From: Druceiella hillmani
Taxonomy: Eukaryota; Arthropoda; Insecta; Lepidoptera; Hepialidae
NCBI GenBank assembly: GCA_039881145.1
Contig: JAYKKI010000066.1
Coordinates: forward strand, 12,789,501 to 12,853,500
Direction: 5' to 3'
Length of the DNA: 64,000 nucleotides
In this document: one piece after another, positions 10,799 to 23,743 of the stretch
How positions within the stretch are numbered: the first letter of the stretch is position 1
Layout of the letters: each line of letters opens with the position of its first letter
Position numbers and translations under genes: made by a program
Notes under the pieces: generated by a model
Told to the model about the DNA's origin: nothing
Databases searched by the model: none
Seen by the model: only the letters and a program-made list of their open reading frames with translations

Positions 10799-12871
10799 TT
10801 GTGGTAATCACGCTGCATAAGCAGTTTTAGTAATTGTAGATAATTGAATTTGTTTTTTCGACGAATTTGATTGACATTATCTACAGGCGAGTACAATTGA
10901 GGATGAAACCGTTTTCCAAGCGTAGAATGAATGTTGTCTATCTCCATTTTAGTGTGACCTTTTTCTAATATTTCTATTTCTAAGCACTCTTTTGTAAAAA
11001 GCTTCACTTTTGAAAACGTCGTGCACTCGCCGACACCTAACTTTATTGCGACACCTAACTTTATTGTGACAACTGTCAGAACTCAATGTGAATTTATTTT
11101 ATTCCTTAGTATTTTTTTTGTTTTTGTGTAAAGGATAAAATTCACGTTGCAAAGTCGTTAGCATTAAACCCGCCATCTCTAAATTATCGCCATCTATAAA
11201 TTGTAAAAATATGTATTGTAATTTTTGTTTGTAGTATTGTATGATACTAATAATTTTGGATATAATTGAACACCGAAACTTTAGAGGGGGAGGCTTCGCA
11301 TCGTGAGCCTCATTGGTTTTTAATAAATTGGTCTGATTAGATTCTTCGTCTAAGTTGCCCTCCTTGTACACAATACACGTGTCATATTGGTCTTTCCGAG
11401 GCTCGTGAAATGAAAATGTTTTGGCTTTCTAGAATTTCACAAAAATCTTTTTTTGTACGAAAGGCAAATGCTTTTCTTGATACCAAAAAATGTACGTGCT
11501 ATGCCTTTTATTAACGGATTGCAAAATATCGCAACTATAAATTCTTAAATAATTGGTGCAACGATAACTTCTGAGTACTTTGATAGCTTATCCAGGCATT
11601 TTTTTAAAAAATTTTGATTTCAAAAAATTTGTGATTAAAAACATTATTTCTTTGTGGTAAACTATTAGTTTCAACTTTTTTCAGATTACATTTGCCATTT
11701 ATGCAATCTATCAATGAGACCTTCTTAATGTCAAATGTCGCTAAAATATCTTTACGGGCCGTCTTTTGGTGATAAATAACCATATTTCAATATTTCTCTT
11801 CTGGCTTGTTTATTCATCGGAAACCTCTGTCATTTTACGACGTTTATAGACATTTTTATAGTATGAATACAGAATTGTTTGGTTTCCCATGATAACATTG
11901 ATATATCCATTCTTGGGCTTGTTCATTCACCGAAGCACAAAAAAATGATCGTTCGGATAATGCTAAGGTTTCATTACTACAAGGAATATCTTTCATTTTC
12001 ATTGCAGACTTCGAAGTGACTGTTGTAATTCTCTCAACCTTCTTTATTTTGTTTCTGTACGACTTGCCATGTAATCGTAAGGTTTGGTTTAGTCTTTGAT
12101 CTTTATTTAAAAAAGGAATTTTTTTGGCTAGTTCGTCTTCTATTAAATGTTCATCAGTAGCAATGCTTTCAGAGATTCCTATTTGGTTATTAATTATCAA
12201 CCCAGAATGAGGATCAGATCTCGAGTTGTTAACCAAGACATTATGCTTACTGACACTGGAATTTAAAATGGTGCCCTCGTTTGTTACAGATGTTCAATCG
12301 TGTATGGCCGTTATTGATCACGATGCTAGTGTTGAAGTAGTAGAGGTATCTATAGGATTATGATATGATTGAGTTATTTGGATAAAATCTCTGTTACTCT
12401 CATTTTCTCAAAAATTGAGCTTCGAGTGCGTAATACTGCTTCATTGGTTATAAGTACAAAACTTGGAATTTCAACAATTGTGAAGTCTTGTTTATCTAAG
12501 TTAGTTAAGTTTTGTCTTTTGTTTAGATAAAGATCTATGACGTAATTCATTGGTATGGCGCCAGGCGTGGAAGGAGTATGGATTTTCAAAAATGTATGGA
12601 AATTATGTTCATAATCTTGTAGAATATAAGAAGTAACCCTTAAAGTGAGACCATAACAGGATCCGGAGTTGGAAAAATATTGAACTCGTAAAGGACTAGT
12701 TTCCTTTTCTAGATATCTAACAATACTGCTATTTTTATTAGCCATGCACAATTCATGAATCGTTCTACCATAGCCCTTCATTTTAGTGCGTAAATGTGTG
12801 AGAGGGAAAAAAGGAAGGCTGTATTGCATTTTTATACCATCACCATACAAGAAAAAAACATTGGCAACCAT
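10795..12871 (-). pseudogene. DUF7869-like insect protein relic (transposon-associated family)
   Basis: Successive minus-strand frames form an ordered, broken protein. 12871-12374 (165 codons) is an unrecognised N-terminal part. 12236-11856 holds RLHGKSYR, then MKDIPCSNET, then a Cys/Glu stretch like the Cys-containing N-terminal region of these proteins. 11371-11099 begins in the context FSFHEPRKDQYDTC and continues YKEGNLDEE, matching the Cys-motif block. 11007-10795 carries GHTKMEIDNIHSTL, the signature usually written GHTQxExDSxHS. At least three frameshifts and a stop in the N-terminal linker separate the parts. I recall this as a multi-copy family of uncharacterised insect proteins with a nuclease-like C-terminal domain; the name is from memory. 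The 165-codon N-terminal frame may be separate. Confidence 0.55.
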
Positions 12872-13972
12872 TCACATGGTCATCAAAAAATTGAAATTTT
12901 AATCAGTTCTAGAATATTTTCCACCGGAAAAATATTGATCGAATAACCCTTGGTTAGCCAATAAAACAAGATTACCTACCAATTATTATAATATTGTGCT
13001 ATTTAAATGATTTCGTTCGAATCGCTGTTTGTCTTGCTAACCAAAATATTAAATAGTTGACCATTTAAATACTTGAAAGAACATTCAAGTAACAAATTCA
13101 AAAAATGCTGCAAAATACCTTGCTCATAAATCAAAAATATATAAAACAGAGATGAAAACACATATTCTGAGAAGATGCAAACAAAATGAAGATTGAAACG
13201 TGCATAGATGGCATTATTTTATGTAATTTCGTTTTCTATTTTCATATGATATTTCAAAGTAAATCAAATTTACCGTAATTTTTACTTTTACACTCGATTA
13301 TGTATTATATATATTTAGTATGATTTGATATGTACTCATATGATTCATTTAATTTATCACTTAAATCTAATAAAACGAAACAAATGAACACTTTGGAATG
13401 ACGTGAATATTAAGCACATGTTGTCATGCCAAATTAATTCACCGCCATAGTTAACATAATTTACTTCGCAAATTTACCGCTTTGTGATGTTATAAGTACA
13501 AGACGCCGTGGCAAGTACTAGGTGTGTAGTAAAAACGTTATGCGCTTGACAAATACAAAGCTTTTTGACGTCTGTTTTAACTATGTGGGATATTTCAAAA
13601 TGCGTTTTATACCCGATGCGCCGGGTTTGATAAATTACATATAAATCACCTTAATACCCATTTTCGCAAAAAATATTTGTCAGTTTTTGTAGTCGCTGGG
13701 ACGATATGATAAAAAATTGGTTCGATTAATTTATTACAAACTTATCAGGTAAACTTTATTCTACTGATAAAAAAAAATTAATACATTATGATTTATGTCG
13801 TCACTTGGCAACTGAGTGTGCGTCGCACTCTTGCGAAAGGAGAACGCATCAGACAGGTGTGTAAACTAATTTTCAAGATATTACGCACATAATCGTCGTT
13901 TTGATGAATGGTTAGTTTATGTGTGATTTTTTTTAATACGTTAGTGTGTTTGTGCTTTTGCAATTTGTTGAC
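12872..13972. other. no recognisable feature; leader of the piggyBac relic
   Basis: AT-rich DNA. The last few hundred bases probably belong to the 5' non-coding part of the piggyBac relic that follows, but I could not identify its terminal inverted repeat or the TTAA target site. Confidence 0.4.
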
Positions 13973-15753
13973 ATGGCTGCAAAAAATTATTTATCTGACT
14001 GAAGTATTGCTCGTTTATTATTGGAAGAGGAGAACACAAATGCATCGGAGGAGTTGTCTAATAGCGAAAAAGAAGATAATGACGAAGTTGATGATGTAGA
14101 ATGTAATGTTCAAAGCGAACCGTACGACCATACGGATGGCCAACTAAATGTTACCGGGGGTTCCCCGTTTCTTTCACCAGACCACGTATTGGAGCCATAA
14201 ATACTTTCTTTTCTACTCGAAGAGAGTTCAAGTAGTTATTCAAATATCTTGATCTTGCCACAAATCTTGCCACATTTGTGGTTGAAAGAGTTACGTTTGG
14301 GCAACGACTAAAGTTCGTACTTCAGACAGAACAGCAGCAATAAATATTGTTCATTTTGCCAGAGGACCAACTCGTGCTCTAAGGGTTTATTCACTGTAAT
14401 TATATGAACAATTCATGACTGATGAAAATTTAGAAAAATATGTGAAATGGAGAAATTCAGAAATAGAGGTAAAATAGAAAAACAAATTACATCTACGTAG
14501 AATAAAACAAGCAAAGATGAGGCCAAAATACTAATAGATATTCTAGTGTTAACTGCAGAACTGAAAGACAATCACCTGACTGTCAATAAACTTTTCAATA
14601 CGGAGTATTCTGATACAAGTTACGTATCATGTATGAGCAAAAAATGAAGTAATTTTCTTTTGCGATATCTTCGCTTTGACGACAAAATATTCCGTTTGCA
14701 GTGATAAAGATAAGATCTCTTTACACCTAAAAGGGACAAATAGGAGAGACTTCTAACTCAGTGCGGGAAAAATTATGAGCCTGGATATAATGTTACCATC
14801 AACAAGCAGCTATTGGCTTTCAAACGCATATGTACATTTCGAATATATATGCCAAACAAACTTGTAAAGTATGGCTTATATATAATCGACCGTTTACTAT
14901 ATTTCAGAAAAGAAACTGATATAAGAGCTTTGCTTTTGGGCGAATATTTCGTAAAATAACTTACTCGCACTATACATGGTACCAACAGAAACATTGCAAT
15001 GGACAACTGATCAACATCTATACTTCTTGCGAAGCAGTTATTTCAGCAACCGTATAAGTTGACAATCATGGGGACGTGGGCTAATAAATTATAAATTTCT
15101 GAAGAAATCAATAACAGTCAATGCAGAGACGTAAAAAGGGCTGTGTTGTGCAACGATTGCCCACTGACACTCCTTTTACATAAGCCTAAACCTTGAAAAA
15201 ATGTTTACCTATTACCTTACTATGATAAGAAGAACACTGACAGTACTGCAACAAAGAAGTAGTGACATGCAGAAGAAAAATGAAACGGTGGCCAATATAC
15301 ATTTTTATGTAATGTTGAACATAGCCTGTATTAACGGTTACATCATCTATTATCATAATGCCTCTACAACAGGACTTAAAGTATGACTCGCCGTGATTAC
15401 ATGAAAAAGTTGCATTCGTAACTTGTAAAACCTTGCTCCAAATACGCCTGCAAATTCGTACAATGCCGACACACATCAAAATGAAAATTCAAGACATATT
15501 GGGTGTTCTCACAGAAGTTCAAAGTCAAGGTGAAGGTCAGTCAAATTCCATAAAAGTTTCTGGAACAACGCAGGCAAACAGCAAAAAAAGAAAGATTTGT
15601 GGTGTTGTACCTAAAAAAAAAGGTGCATGACTGAGAATTTTTATCCAAAGTGCAGCATCGCAATGTACGGTGATCATAAAATTAATTTTTGCACAAGTGA
15701 CATCAAAAAATTAGTTTCAACTTTTTACGTAATTTTGATCTCTTTGTTTTAAT
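13973..15753 (+). pseudogene. piggyBac-like transposase, near full-length relic
   Basis: Piecewise translation follows a piggyBac transposase from end to end. M-A-A-K-N-Y-L-S-D (stop) I-A-R-L-L-L-E-E-E is an acidic N-terminus. LLRYLRFDDK lies near 14665. The catalytic core runs from NVTINKQLLAFKR to FRIYMPN-K--KYG, where the family has an Asp before the EQLL-like word (the first catalytic Asp); this copy has Asn. Then come LLLGEYFVK, HGTNRNI-MDN (second Asp block) and YKLTIMGT, followed by MLNIACINGYIIY, RRDYMKKLHS and a LQIRLQIR helix. A Cys-containing tail (KKRKICG, then shifted CMTENFYPKC) reaches about 15753. Numerous stops and frameshifts make it dead. Confidence 0.8.
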
Positions 15754-17317
15754 TTGCCAAAAAAAGAAAAGGCTGTTTAAGTTCATGTTTTATTTTTAAA
15801 TGAACATTGTAAAAGATCGAAAAACAGCAACTGTATAAGTTGACAATCATGTGTAGATCATAAAAACTAATGACTTAAAAATTTGTAAATTTATAATAAT
15901 AGATCAAAAAACCTAGTGACTTAAAACATTTGTGAAAAACAATTATATTTTATAAATTCTTTTTAATATATATTTTGAAAATAATTTTATTTATTAATTT
16001 AACCTTTGATTCATATTTGTGTATAACAAATAAAACTAAAATAAATAATTATAATAATAATACGAATGCTTAGGCTTAATATTCCATATACGAACCTTAG
16101 GTGTCTGGAGTTAAACAAGGTTTGTCTGCCAGCTAGTATAAATGACTAATAGAAGTAAATAAAGAGCATAATCAACTTACTAATAATAAGATGGCAAACA
16201 ATAAGTTAGCAAACTTGAATTTATTTGAAAATAAAGTAATTTGATTCATCTCCAATATGATAATAATATTTTACTTTAATGTTGCAGAAGTCGGATAGGT
16301 CACTATTCAATGATTAGTTTGGCTCTTTCACACTTTTGTGTTATTTGTGGGGATGTCTTTCGTATGTATGAAAATTTACTAGTGGAAACTTCCTGTCATC
16401 AATGCAAGTTGACGACTATATCTATTAGTATTGTTTAAATTGACGACTGCATCCATTGGTAATATATTAATGACCAAGTCACATCCTCTGAAACTGACAT
16501 CGCGCTTATTCGTATCTACTAAAATGTTATGGGTTAAAAATTTAGAAAATTTACAAGCTTCTGATTATTCCAACCTTCAAACTGTAGGCTCCAAATTTTC
16601 TAGTGATATTTGCTTATAGATATGATTTTCATCATAAAGCTTTCTTACATTTTTATATATGGAAAATTATACACTACATTTGAACTACTTTTAAATATTT
16701 ACATATGTACAGGTTAAGGTCAGAGTGAAGAGTTTCATTATAAGCCACACATTGTAATGAGACTTGAAAAGGAGCTTTGTATACATTTTTCAAAAGTCTT
16801 ATTGCTTCACCACAATTTCAATTAATTTAGTTCGTATTATTTTCAATAACACTCAACTTTGAATAATATTGAATATTTTTCATAAACTCTCTATATTCTG
16901 TAACGCTCCATTTCACAATTCACATAATTAATAGTTCAATAAATATTAGTATAAAATATAGAAATAGTATAATATTACAATAGTTTAATATTACACATTC
17001 AAGGATTATATCGGTCACAGGTGTAAAATTGAGTAAATTTTTAAAAAATTATGAAACCAAGGATAATTGCTATAAAAATTTTCCTATAATCTTCTTGCCA
17101 GACTTCAGTAGTTTTGGAAATAAGGGGAATAATGCACATATAAAAAAATATTTTTGAATTTCTTTTAATGAATCATATGTGACGTAAAACTTAAAACAAA
17201 TTCATGTAGTTAATTTGCCTCTAAAATTATCAGATAAATATTTCAAAATGTTAGCTACCTGAAACCATGTGAGTAAATATGATTATTACTGTGACAAATT
17301 TCAAAATTTCTAAGTTA
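15754..17317. other. no gene recognised; short duplications
   Basis: A 24-bp word of the piggyBac coding region (AACCGTATAAGTTGACAATC and context, near 15048) recurs at about 15827. Next to it is a pair of short imperfect repeats (GTGACTTAAAA and TGACTTAAAA words, 15850-15935). The rest is AT-rich and featureless. Confidence 0.5.
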
Positions 17318-17415
17318 AACGGTTTCTGAGAAAATTAGCAAGCACAGACAGACAGAAGGACACATGAATTATCTTGTAAACGTTCTATTTTTCCTTTCGA
17401 GGTAATGAACCCTAA
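17318..17415 (-). repeat. dispersed 'TAGGGTTC...' repeat, copy 2
   Basis: Read on the minus strand: TTATTAGGGTTCATTACCTC, then GAAAGGAAAAATAGAACG, a TGTCTGTCTGTGCT stretch and TTTTCTCAGAAACCG. Same order as copies 1 and 3. Confidence 0.55.
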
Positions 17416-18552
17416 TAAAAATAACCAATGTGCCTTCATAAACTGTATATAATATATTTATTATTAAAAAATAATTTTTAAAATCTTAATAAATGAATTT
17501 ACTTAGTTACAGATTCTTCTAGTACTCTTAAATTGTTTTGAAAACATATTCTCTTCTTTTGAATTCATTGTCTGTGATTCGGAGTTTAATAAAAATGTAA
17601 AAATTAACATTTTATAATCATTTCTTTTAATATCATAAAACTCAATCTTTGTTTCAACTAGATGATGTTTTCAGCCCGATCTTTTTATGTTAACAGCATA
17701 CGTGACTATATTTACCATGTATGATGTCATTATAAACTTGTTTGCAAAAAAACGGGCACTTATAGGAATAAACCATATCAGAGTTATTTTATTATTATTT
17801 GATGCATTTTATATGGCGATATGATGAGAATATTGTTATTTATTATATTATTATATAGATATCGTTTTTACCTACTTCAGTCATTAAAAATGCGAATAAA
17901 TAAAAAAAACGATGTAAAGTCCACAGACGAGCGTTTTCATACTGGTACATTAAAAATGGCTAAAGTTTATTTTTGAATATTTTTTATTAATTTAACATAA
18001 AATTTAATAACGAGTATGGCCTCCTCTAGCTACAATCAATGTGCTTAAGGTACCGATCATTAATTATGACAATATATTTGGTTTCTCTTGGAATGTCATT
18101 GTTGGCTCTTACAGACAAATGAAAATTTCAAGCTTTGATACAAAGTGTGTTGTTAAATAAATACATTACAAGGCCAATGTCCTATAATTATAGATTAATA
18201 TAAGTGCCAATTTATAGCACATTAATAGTAAATTATTTTATTCGTTAAAAATTTTAACTAATAACGATATCTTTGTGTATAAGGTTTAAAAATAATAATT
18301 GAAGGAAAAACGATAATGAAAGTGGTTTATCACTTCATTGTGAAAGGATATTAAATCAACTTCGTCAAAGTGGCAAAATAGAAAAGCTTCAGCAAAGCAC
18401 GCTTTTTGAGTCATAAAAATGAAATGCCCCTTAATCTAACAATTAAAAGGAGATTATATTTATTTTTTCCAGTAATTGGATCCAGGCATTCAAAATCAAC
18501 TATATCTGAAATAGATCATGTAGAAAAAGTTAATAGTGATTATTTAGTGAGT
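17416..18552. other. no recognisable feature
   Basis: AT-rich sequence with poly-A/T runs. A few short in-frame stretches near 18301-18420 show no family motif. Confidence 0.45.
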
Positions 18553-18800
18553 TGATAGCATAAATTGATGTCGACGATGAAGCTCGTTGCCAAACAATTG
18601 GACCTGGTAAATTGATTTCCTTCACTGCTAGGGAAAAACAAATTGTGACACACGGTACCATAAACCGCATTAAATCTACGGAAATTGGAAACTCTCTGCA
18701 ATCTGCCACTCACATCCAAACTTGCGCAGAACTATTTTCCATAATTTCGGGATTTGTCAAAAAAATGGAAATTAACAGCACTCTGCCTGATTTTTGGTAA
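18553..18800 (+). other. candidate coding fragment of unknown family
   Basis: An open stretch with ordinary, non-repetitive composition, unusual for this AT-rich region: it starts IDVDDEARCQ, includes LISFTAREKQIVTHGTINRI, and ends LPDFW and a stop. There is a plausible 3' splice site upstream (TATTTTTTCCAG near 18460-18472). I do not recognise the protein. It could be an exon or a transposase fragment. No start, promoter or partner exon is evident. Confidence 0.25.
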
Positions 18801-20904
18801 AAAAAATGTAAATATTATCAACATCATTACAACCATTCATGTTGCAGGTCTTCAAAAATGATACTGAAAGAAAATTTCTACCTGTCCCGCAATCAAAAAC
18901 TCGGAGTAGCAAAAACATAAAAGTATCGTGTTACACATAAAAGTATTGTGTTACACTACGTGTACCCCTAACAAAAAAATTCCCTCACTATTCAAAGCCT
19001 AAACACAATGTTTCCAGAGTGCTTATAGCGAGAAAGGTTTTCCTGATATTGTTTGTCTAAAATATCCGCTCATTATTTTTACCAAACGTTGATTGAACTA
19101 TTTCGTGCGGTGAAAAGGTTTTATTCTGTCAATAGTTATATGCTTTGATTTTAATACAGCAACCTTAAACCATATTGAATATGTTATAAATATACCATGA
19201 CTATCATAAAATAATCTTCACATTGAAGTGACCCACGAATCATAGACGTTACCGTATTTTGTGATACATACAATTAACCAATAAACAGGTTTATGCAAAT
19301 AAGAAAAGTCACAGCAAACCTGTGTTGTAAGCCTAATTGTGGAACTTCATATTAAAACATACAGGTATATGAGTGTGAAAATAGCATGATATTATAAAAT
19401 CGAATCATAATAGTCACATGCATTTGTACTGGAAAACTGGGTTTTTTGGACTGAATTCCAGACCACTGAAATTTTACGACTCACATCTCAACCATGCTTT
19501 GTATATAGTACAGAATGTGTAATAATGGTTTTATGTGTTATATAGTATAAATTGAAATTATTGTGTGGTAAAAAAAATTTATGATAAATAATGTGAATCT
19601 AACAGTAACATAATACATCATGTATTGTTTTATATACGTTTTACTCATTTCCACTAGCTATTTCATTATTTCCTTAAAAATATTAAAAGAGTGCTAACGC
19701 TCTTTTCTTCCACAGTGTGTTTTTTAATTATTTTTTAACATTAAAAAACACCTTAACATTTCATTATCTCTTTGTGAAATAATGGCTAATTCAAGCTACC
19801 ATTGATTATTAATATGTATTTTTCCTAATTGATATTTAATTTTCTAATCACTAGTTAAACATAAGAAAACAAATATCTAATCATGTTAAAACTTTCCTTT
19901 AAATACATTATATTATAATAATGGTATTTCATAAGTAATCTTATGCTAAATAATTTTGGGCAATTTGCATTAATCAATTAAAGAGATATTGATATTTCTA
20001 AAAGGTTTTACGTGCCATGATTTAATTACTCAAGAAATAGCTATTGATGTAAAAAAAAAAGTGATCCGTTAATATTACTGAAAGACATATATTTATAAAT
20101 ATTTTCAATAGGTTAAAAAAAAAAATCACCCTAAAAGCTTATACGACAAAAGTAATGGAAAAACCTGTTTTCAGTTACAATATTTTTTTAACATATTGGT
20201 GAGGGGAGGAAAATCTCATAAGATGCTAATCGATAAAAGGATTTTTTTTACATTCTTAATAATTTGTACTTATTAATATACATGTTATTAAGTTATAATT
20301 TATATTAGATATATATTTTGTACACAGTACAATTATATTTTACCAATAATAAAGCCTTCATAATTCATTTATTACATTCTCTCAGTTATAAATTGCTGAT
20401 AATCCCACTATTTTATTTTAAATTAAAATAACTTGAATTGAGTATACAATGCAATATCATCATTAACATTCAAGTGTATAACAGCATTTCACAAATTCAA
20501 CAGAAATTTATGTTTCATGTCATGCCTTCCCTTCCTTCCTTTGTGAATTAAAATGGAGAGTGAATAGTACTTGCGCTCTAAGATTTCTATGTCGTATAAC
20601 ATAAACTTAGTATGAAGCAATTTTACAGTTATCAAAATAGTCAGACTACCATTTAATAGTATGATGGTTCACCTGTAACATCATTCAAAAGTAACATTTT
20701 CACATAATACATACTATATCTAACTATTAACCTTCGAGTGCTGAATTTCAAGATTCTAAATCGGCGGAATTCAAATACCTTATAGGTTGGAGTAATTAAG
20801 TATGAGCCAATATGAAATCAGGTTATATGTGATTTTTTTGTTGTCTTATAATAGTAACTGTTTATTTTTTTTGAACTATAGAGTTTTGATATTAATTTCA
20901 CCTT
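18801..20904. other. no recognisable feature
   Basis: AT-rich DNA. A small direct repeat (ACATAAAAGTATYGTGTTACAC, twice) lies near 18916-18956. A hairpin-like AAGAGTGCTAACGCTCTT word lies at about 19687-19704. Confidence 0.5.
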
Positions 20905-21004
20905 GCGCCGTTCCTGAGAAAAAGGATTTTATCGGATGGACAAACAACAAGTAATTCTTCAAGAGTTGCTTCTGTTTTTTCCAAGGTATGGAACCCTAAA
21001 AAAA
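20905..21004 (-). repeat. dispersed 'TAGGGTTC...' repeat, copy 3
   Basis: On the minus strand: TTTAGGGTTCCATACCTTGG, then GAAAAAACAGAAGC, then TTTGTCCATCCGAT and TTTTTCTCAGGAACGG. It aligns word by word with copies 1 and 2. Confidence 0.55.
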
Positions 21005-21769
21005 GGATAAATTTATTTAAAAGTAAATATTATAGAAGAATCTCTCTGATATTGATAAGTTCTCTACAGGGATTTTAAAAAGAATTCAATTTCGGAAATA
21101 AAGACATTTTGTTAATTTTAAAATTATTAGTCTGTGAAAACAAACATAACTTTCTTAATAGTCTTAGTCTTAGTTTCACTTTGGAATTCCCTTTCCGAAT
21201 TTCCTTTTCTAGAAATGTCATTCAGCTTGAATTCAGTCAAATATGTGACTTAACCGATTACAGATTAAAATAATAAGCCAATGAGAATGTAATTCTCATC
21301 GTGTAGGTCACGGGAGAAATTATATATTTGTGTCCCAATAAATTACACCTTTCATTTGAACAATTTCCACTTGTTGCAAATGGAGTTATAAATAGTTAAA
21401 TGTAAATTTGAGACCCTATAAAAATAAAACTGTTTATTATAAGTTTTATAAGTTTCAAAAGCATTGATAGTAGTAGAGTAGTAGTAATAGAATTCATAAT
21501 ATATGGTAAATATCTCTCTCTTCATATCTTATGTCCCATTGGTATGACAAAGATCATTCATGGTGCTTCACCTTATCGGTCTTATGCACTATAAATTACT
21601 TTGCTCCAGATCTTGCTCATGCTCATCAGTTTTACCACCATTTTATGCCGCTAGGGAAGCATTTTTAAAGGGTTTTACCTAGAACGGCACAAAATATTGA
21701 TTTCCTTTAATTTTTCAACATTATATTCTCCCTTATTTAATCCATTAGAAGGTCATATTGTCACTACTT
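21005..21769. other. no recognisable feature
   Basis: AT-rich DNA. It may include the worn 3' portion of the endonuclease-bearing element that follows on the minus strand. Confidence 0.4.
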
Positions 21770-22290
21770 TAAGTCATTGTGTGCCAACATTTCTGTGGTT
21801 ATGGATGTCTAATAATGATTAATGCCGGAGCTGATGGGAGACAGTTCATTTGGTTGCATGTGACCCATTAGGTCCATGTATATTTAGGCCTATCTCCAGG
21901 TATAAGTAAAGTCCCTTTATTGGAAAGGTTCATTATTTCAGCATAACTTAATTATTCTCCAATCTCATTTCATATCCGAATCCGCACCTGCCCACTTGGT
22001 TTTCATAGAAAAAATATAGTCACCTACTTTCGCATTCAGATCTCCCATAACGATGACTATATCCAATTATAGCATTAAAAAGAAAAAATCCTCCACCATA
22101 CTAATGGATATTATTAACATTTTCTTTTCTGTAATATAAAAAAAATTAAATCTTTGTATGTACTCAGTTCACAAATACATTTCTCCTTATTTCACTTAGG
22201 CTGAGTATATAAATGTTATATCTAAATATTTCTTCTTCGCCTGTTGATTATTATCATAGAGGGTTTGCATATTCCAAAAAGCAATTCATG
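21770..22290 (-). pseudogene. LINE endonuclease relic of RTE / craniofacial-development-protein-2-like type
   Basis: Minus-strand pieces occur in the order expected for this endonuclease. WNMQTLYDNNQQAK near 22280-22230 compares with the family's WNVRTL start. VIVMGDLNAKVGDY at about 22060-22018 is the GD-NAKVG active-site block. Then KYTW--DGSHAT lies near 21880-21840. The intervening frames are broken and no RT was found, so this is an old fragment of an RTE-like element or a derived pseudogene. Confidence 0.5.
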
Positions 22291-23112
22291 TCCTAGTTTT
22301 CAAACCAAAATGACGAATTTATATTTGATTGTGACATTTCAGTTTATTTCTTGAAAAGTAGGTCTAAATAATTAAATTACAAACGAATAAAAGTTTTCAA
22401 AATATTTTTACTGTTAATAATTTATTCCATTGATAAAACCAAATTGTATTTTGTGCCGTAAAATAAAAAAAAATTAATTGGTACAATAATTATTATTTAC
22501 CTACATGTTCATTTATGTGAGTTCCCCCAAAAAAAACTAAAAACTTATACAAAAATTTAATAAATTCTACACAAAACAACTGATATACAATTGTGTCACT
22601 ATTAAAGACTATTCCACAAATATATGTTTTTTCATTATTAGTTAAATGATATTATTATCTTTATATTTTTTCTACTTAAATATCATATCAGAATGGTTAA
22701 TTCAATTAAAAGAATAAATCTTTCAATCTGATTTTTTTGTTGACTAGCACTGACAATTTTTTTTTTATTTTCATCCTAATATTTAGAGCTAAAAGGTATT
22801 ATATCACACATGCTAATTATTACAATAAAATTTCACAGAGCGAAACTAATTACAATTAAATATTTAGAAAAATTACATGTAACAAGAAGGTGTCCATAGA
22901 AGTCACAACCTATAGAATTAAGGGAAACATTGTGAGGAGGGGACAAGACAATGTAATGTACGTTTAATATCTAACTAAATTATAACATATAACTGTCTCT
23001 TTTTCAATCATTCCCATTCGAACTATATAAGAAATCATAATAAAAGTAGTGCTCTTCGATGTATATTGTAGCGATGAAGCACTCAGTTCTTATATAATTT
23101 GAGAGAATTACC
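22291..23112. other. no recognisable feature
   Basis: AT-rich DNA without motifs, ending at the abrupt edge of the second Penelope-like element. Confidence 0.5.
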
Positions 23113-23130
23113 GAAAACCTAGGTCGTGGT
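23113..23130 (+). ncRNA. truncated hammerhead-like module
   Basis: Only the 3' half remains: GAAA, ACCTAGGT, C, GTGG. The CTGAAGA core and stem II are missing. It is followed by the usual tail and then, about 300 bp on, by a complete module in the same orientation, so this is one unit of a tandem terminal array. Confidence 0.6.
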
Positions 23131-23426
23131 AAAGAAATTAAAGAAAGTAGAAATAATACTACATCATGTAGTTTCATATAAGTGTGAATAATGAATTTCT
23201 ACAAAATTAACGCCAAATATATTCAATATCAATTTAATTTATTACCCTCACTAAAATACTTGTATATCGTATAACTTTCGGAAGTATAATAAAACCTACA
23301 CCACTCCCCTACAATAAACTCACTCACGTAAGCAGTAAGAAAACCTACACAAACTCTGCTTCTGTTATTGTTTTTGAAACATATAAATGCTGTTGGATGT
23401 TCCTAAGAGTTAATCTTTGCTAATAT

Positions 23427-23467
23427 CCCACCTGAAGATGTTGTAATACAACGAAACCTAGGTCGTA
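23427..23467 (+). ncRNA. hammerhead-ribozyme-like motif in PLE-2
   Basis: CCCAC / CTGAAGA / T / GTTGT-AAT-ACAAC / GAAA / ACCTAGGT / C / GTAG. The core is intact, but the stem I 3' side is GTAG instead of GTGG, which gives a mismatch at the third pair and probably weakens cleavage. Confidence 0.55.
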
Positions 23468-23724
23468 GTAAAGAAATTAAAGAAAGTAGAAATAATACTA
23501 CATCACGTAGTTTCATTTAATTGTGAATTAAATTGATGTCATTCTATGAGGTTATACAATGCAAATGTTCCGGTGTATGTAATAAAATTAAATGGAAGTT
23601 ACTCTCAGTAATACATTTATACAATAGCAAGGGTATCTGAAAGTTATACCACTAATTCTACATATCTCATGTTTTATTTATTCATTTATTTATTTTTTTT
23701 ATACATTTATTTATTTTTTTATTT

Positions 23725-23736
23725 TTAATTTTTTTT
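23725..23736. repeat. target-site duplication of the nested jockey LINE, left
   Basis: TTAATTTTTTTT, repeated after the poly(A) at 26064-26075. The sequence is low-complexity, so the exact boundary is uncertain. Confidence 0.6.
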
Positions 23737-23743
23737 AAGAAGC

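Noticed and set aside
19687..19704. AAGAGTGCTAACGCTCTT hairpin as a terminator or regulatory site
   Set aside because: The arms pair only partly (about five bases), there is no gene beside it, and short palindromes of this size are expected by chance in 64 kb.
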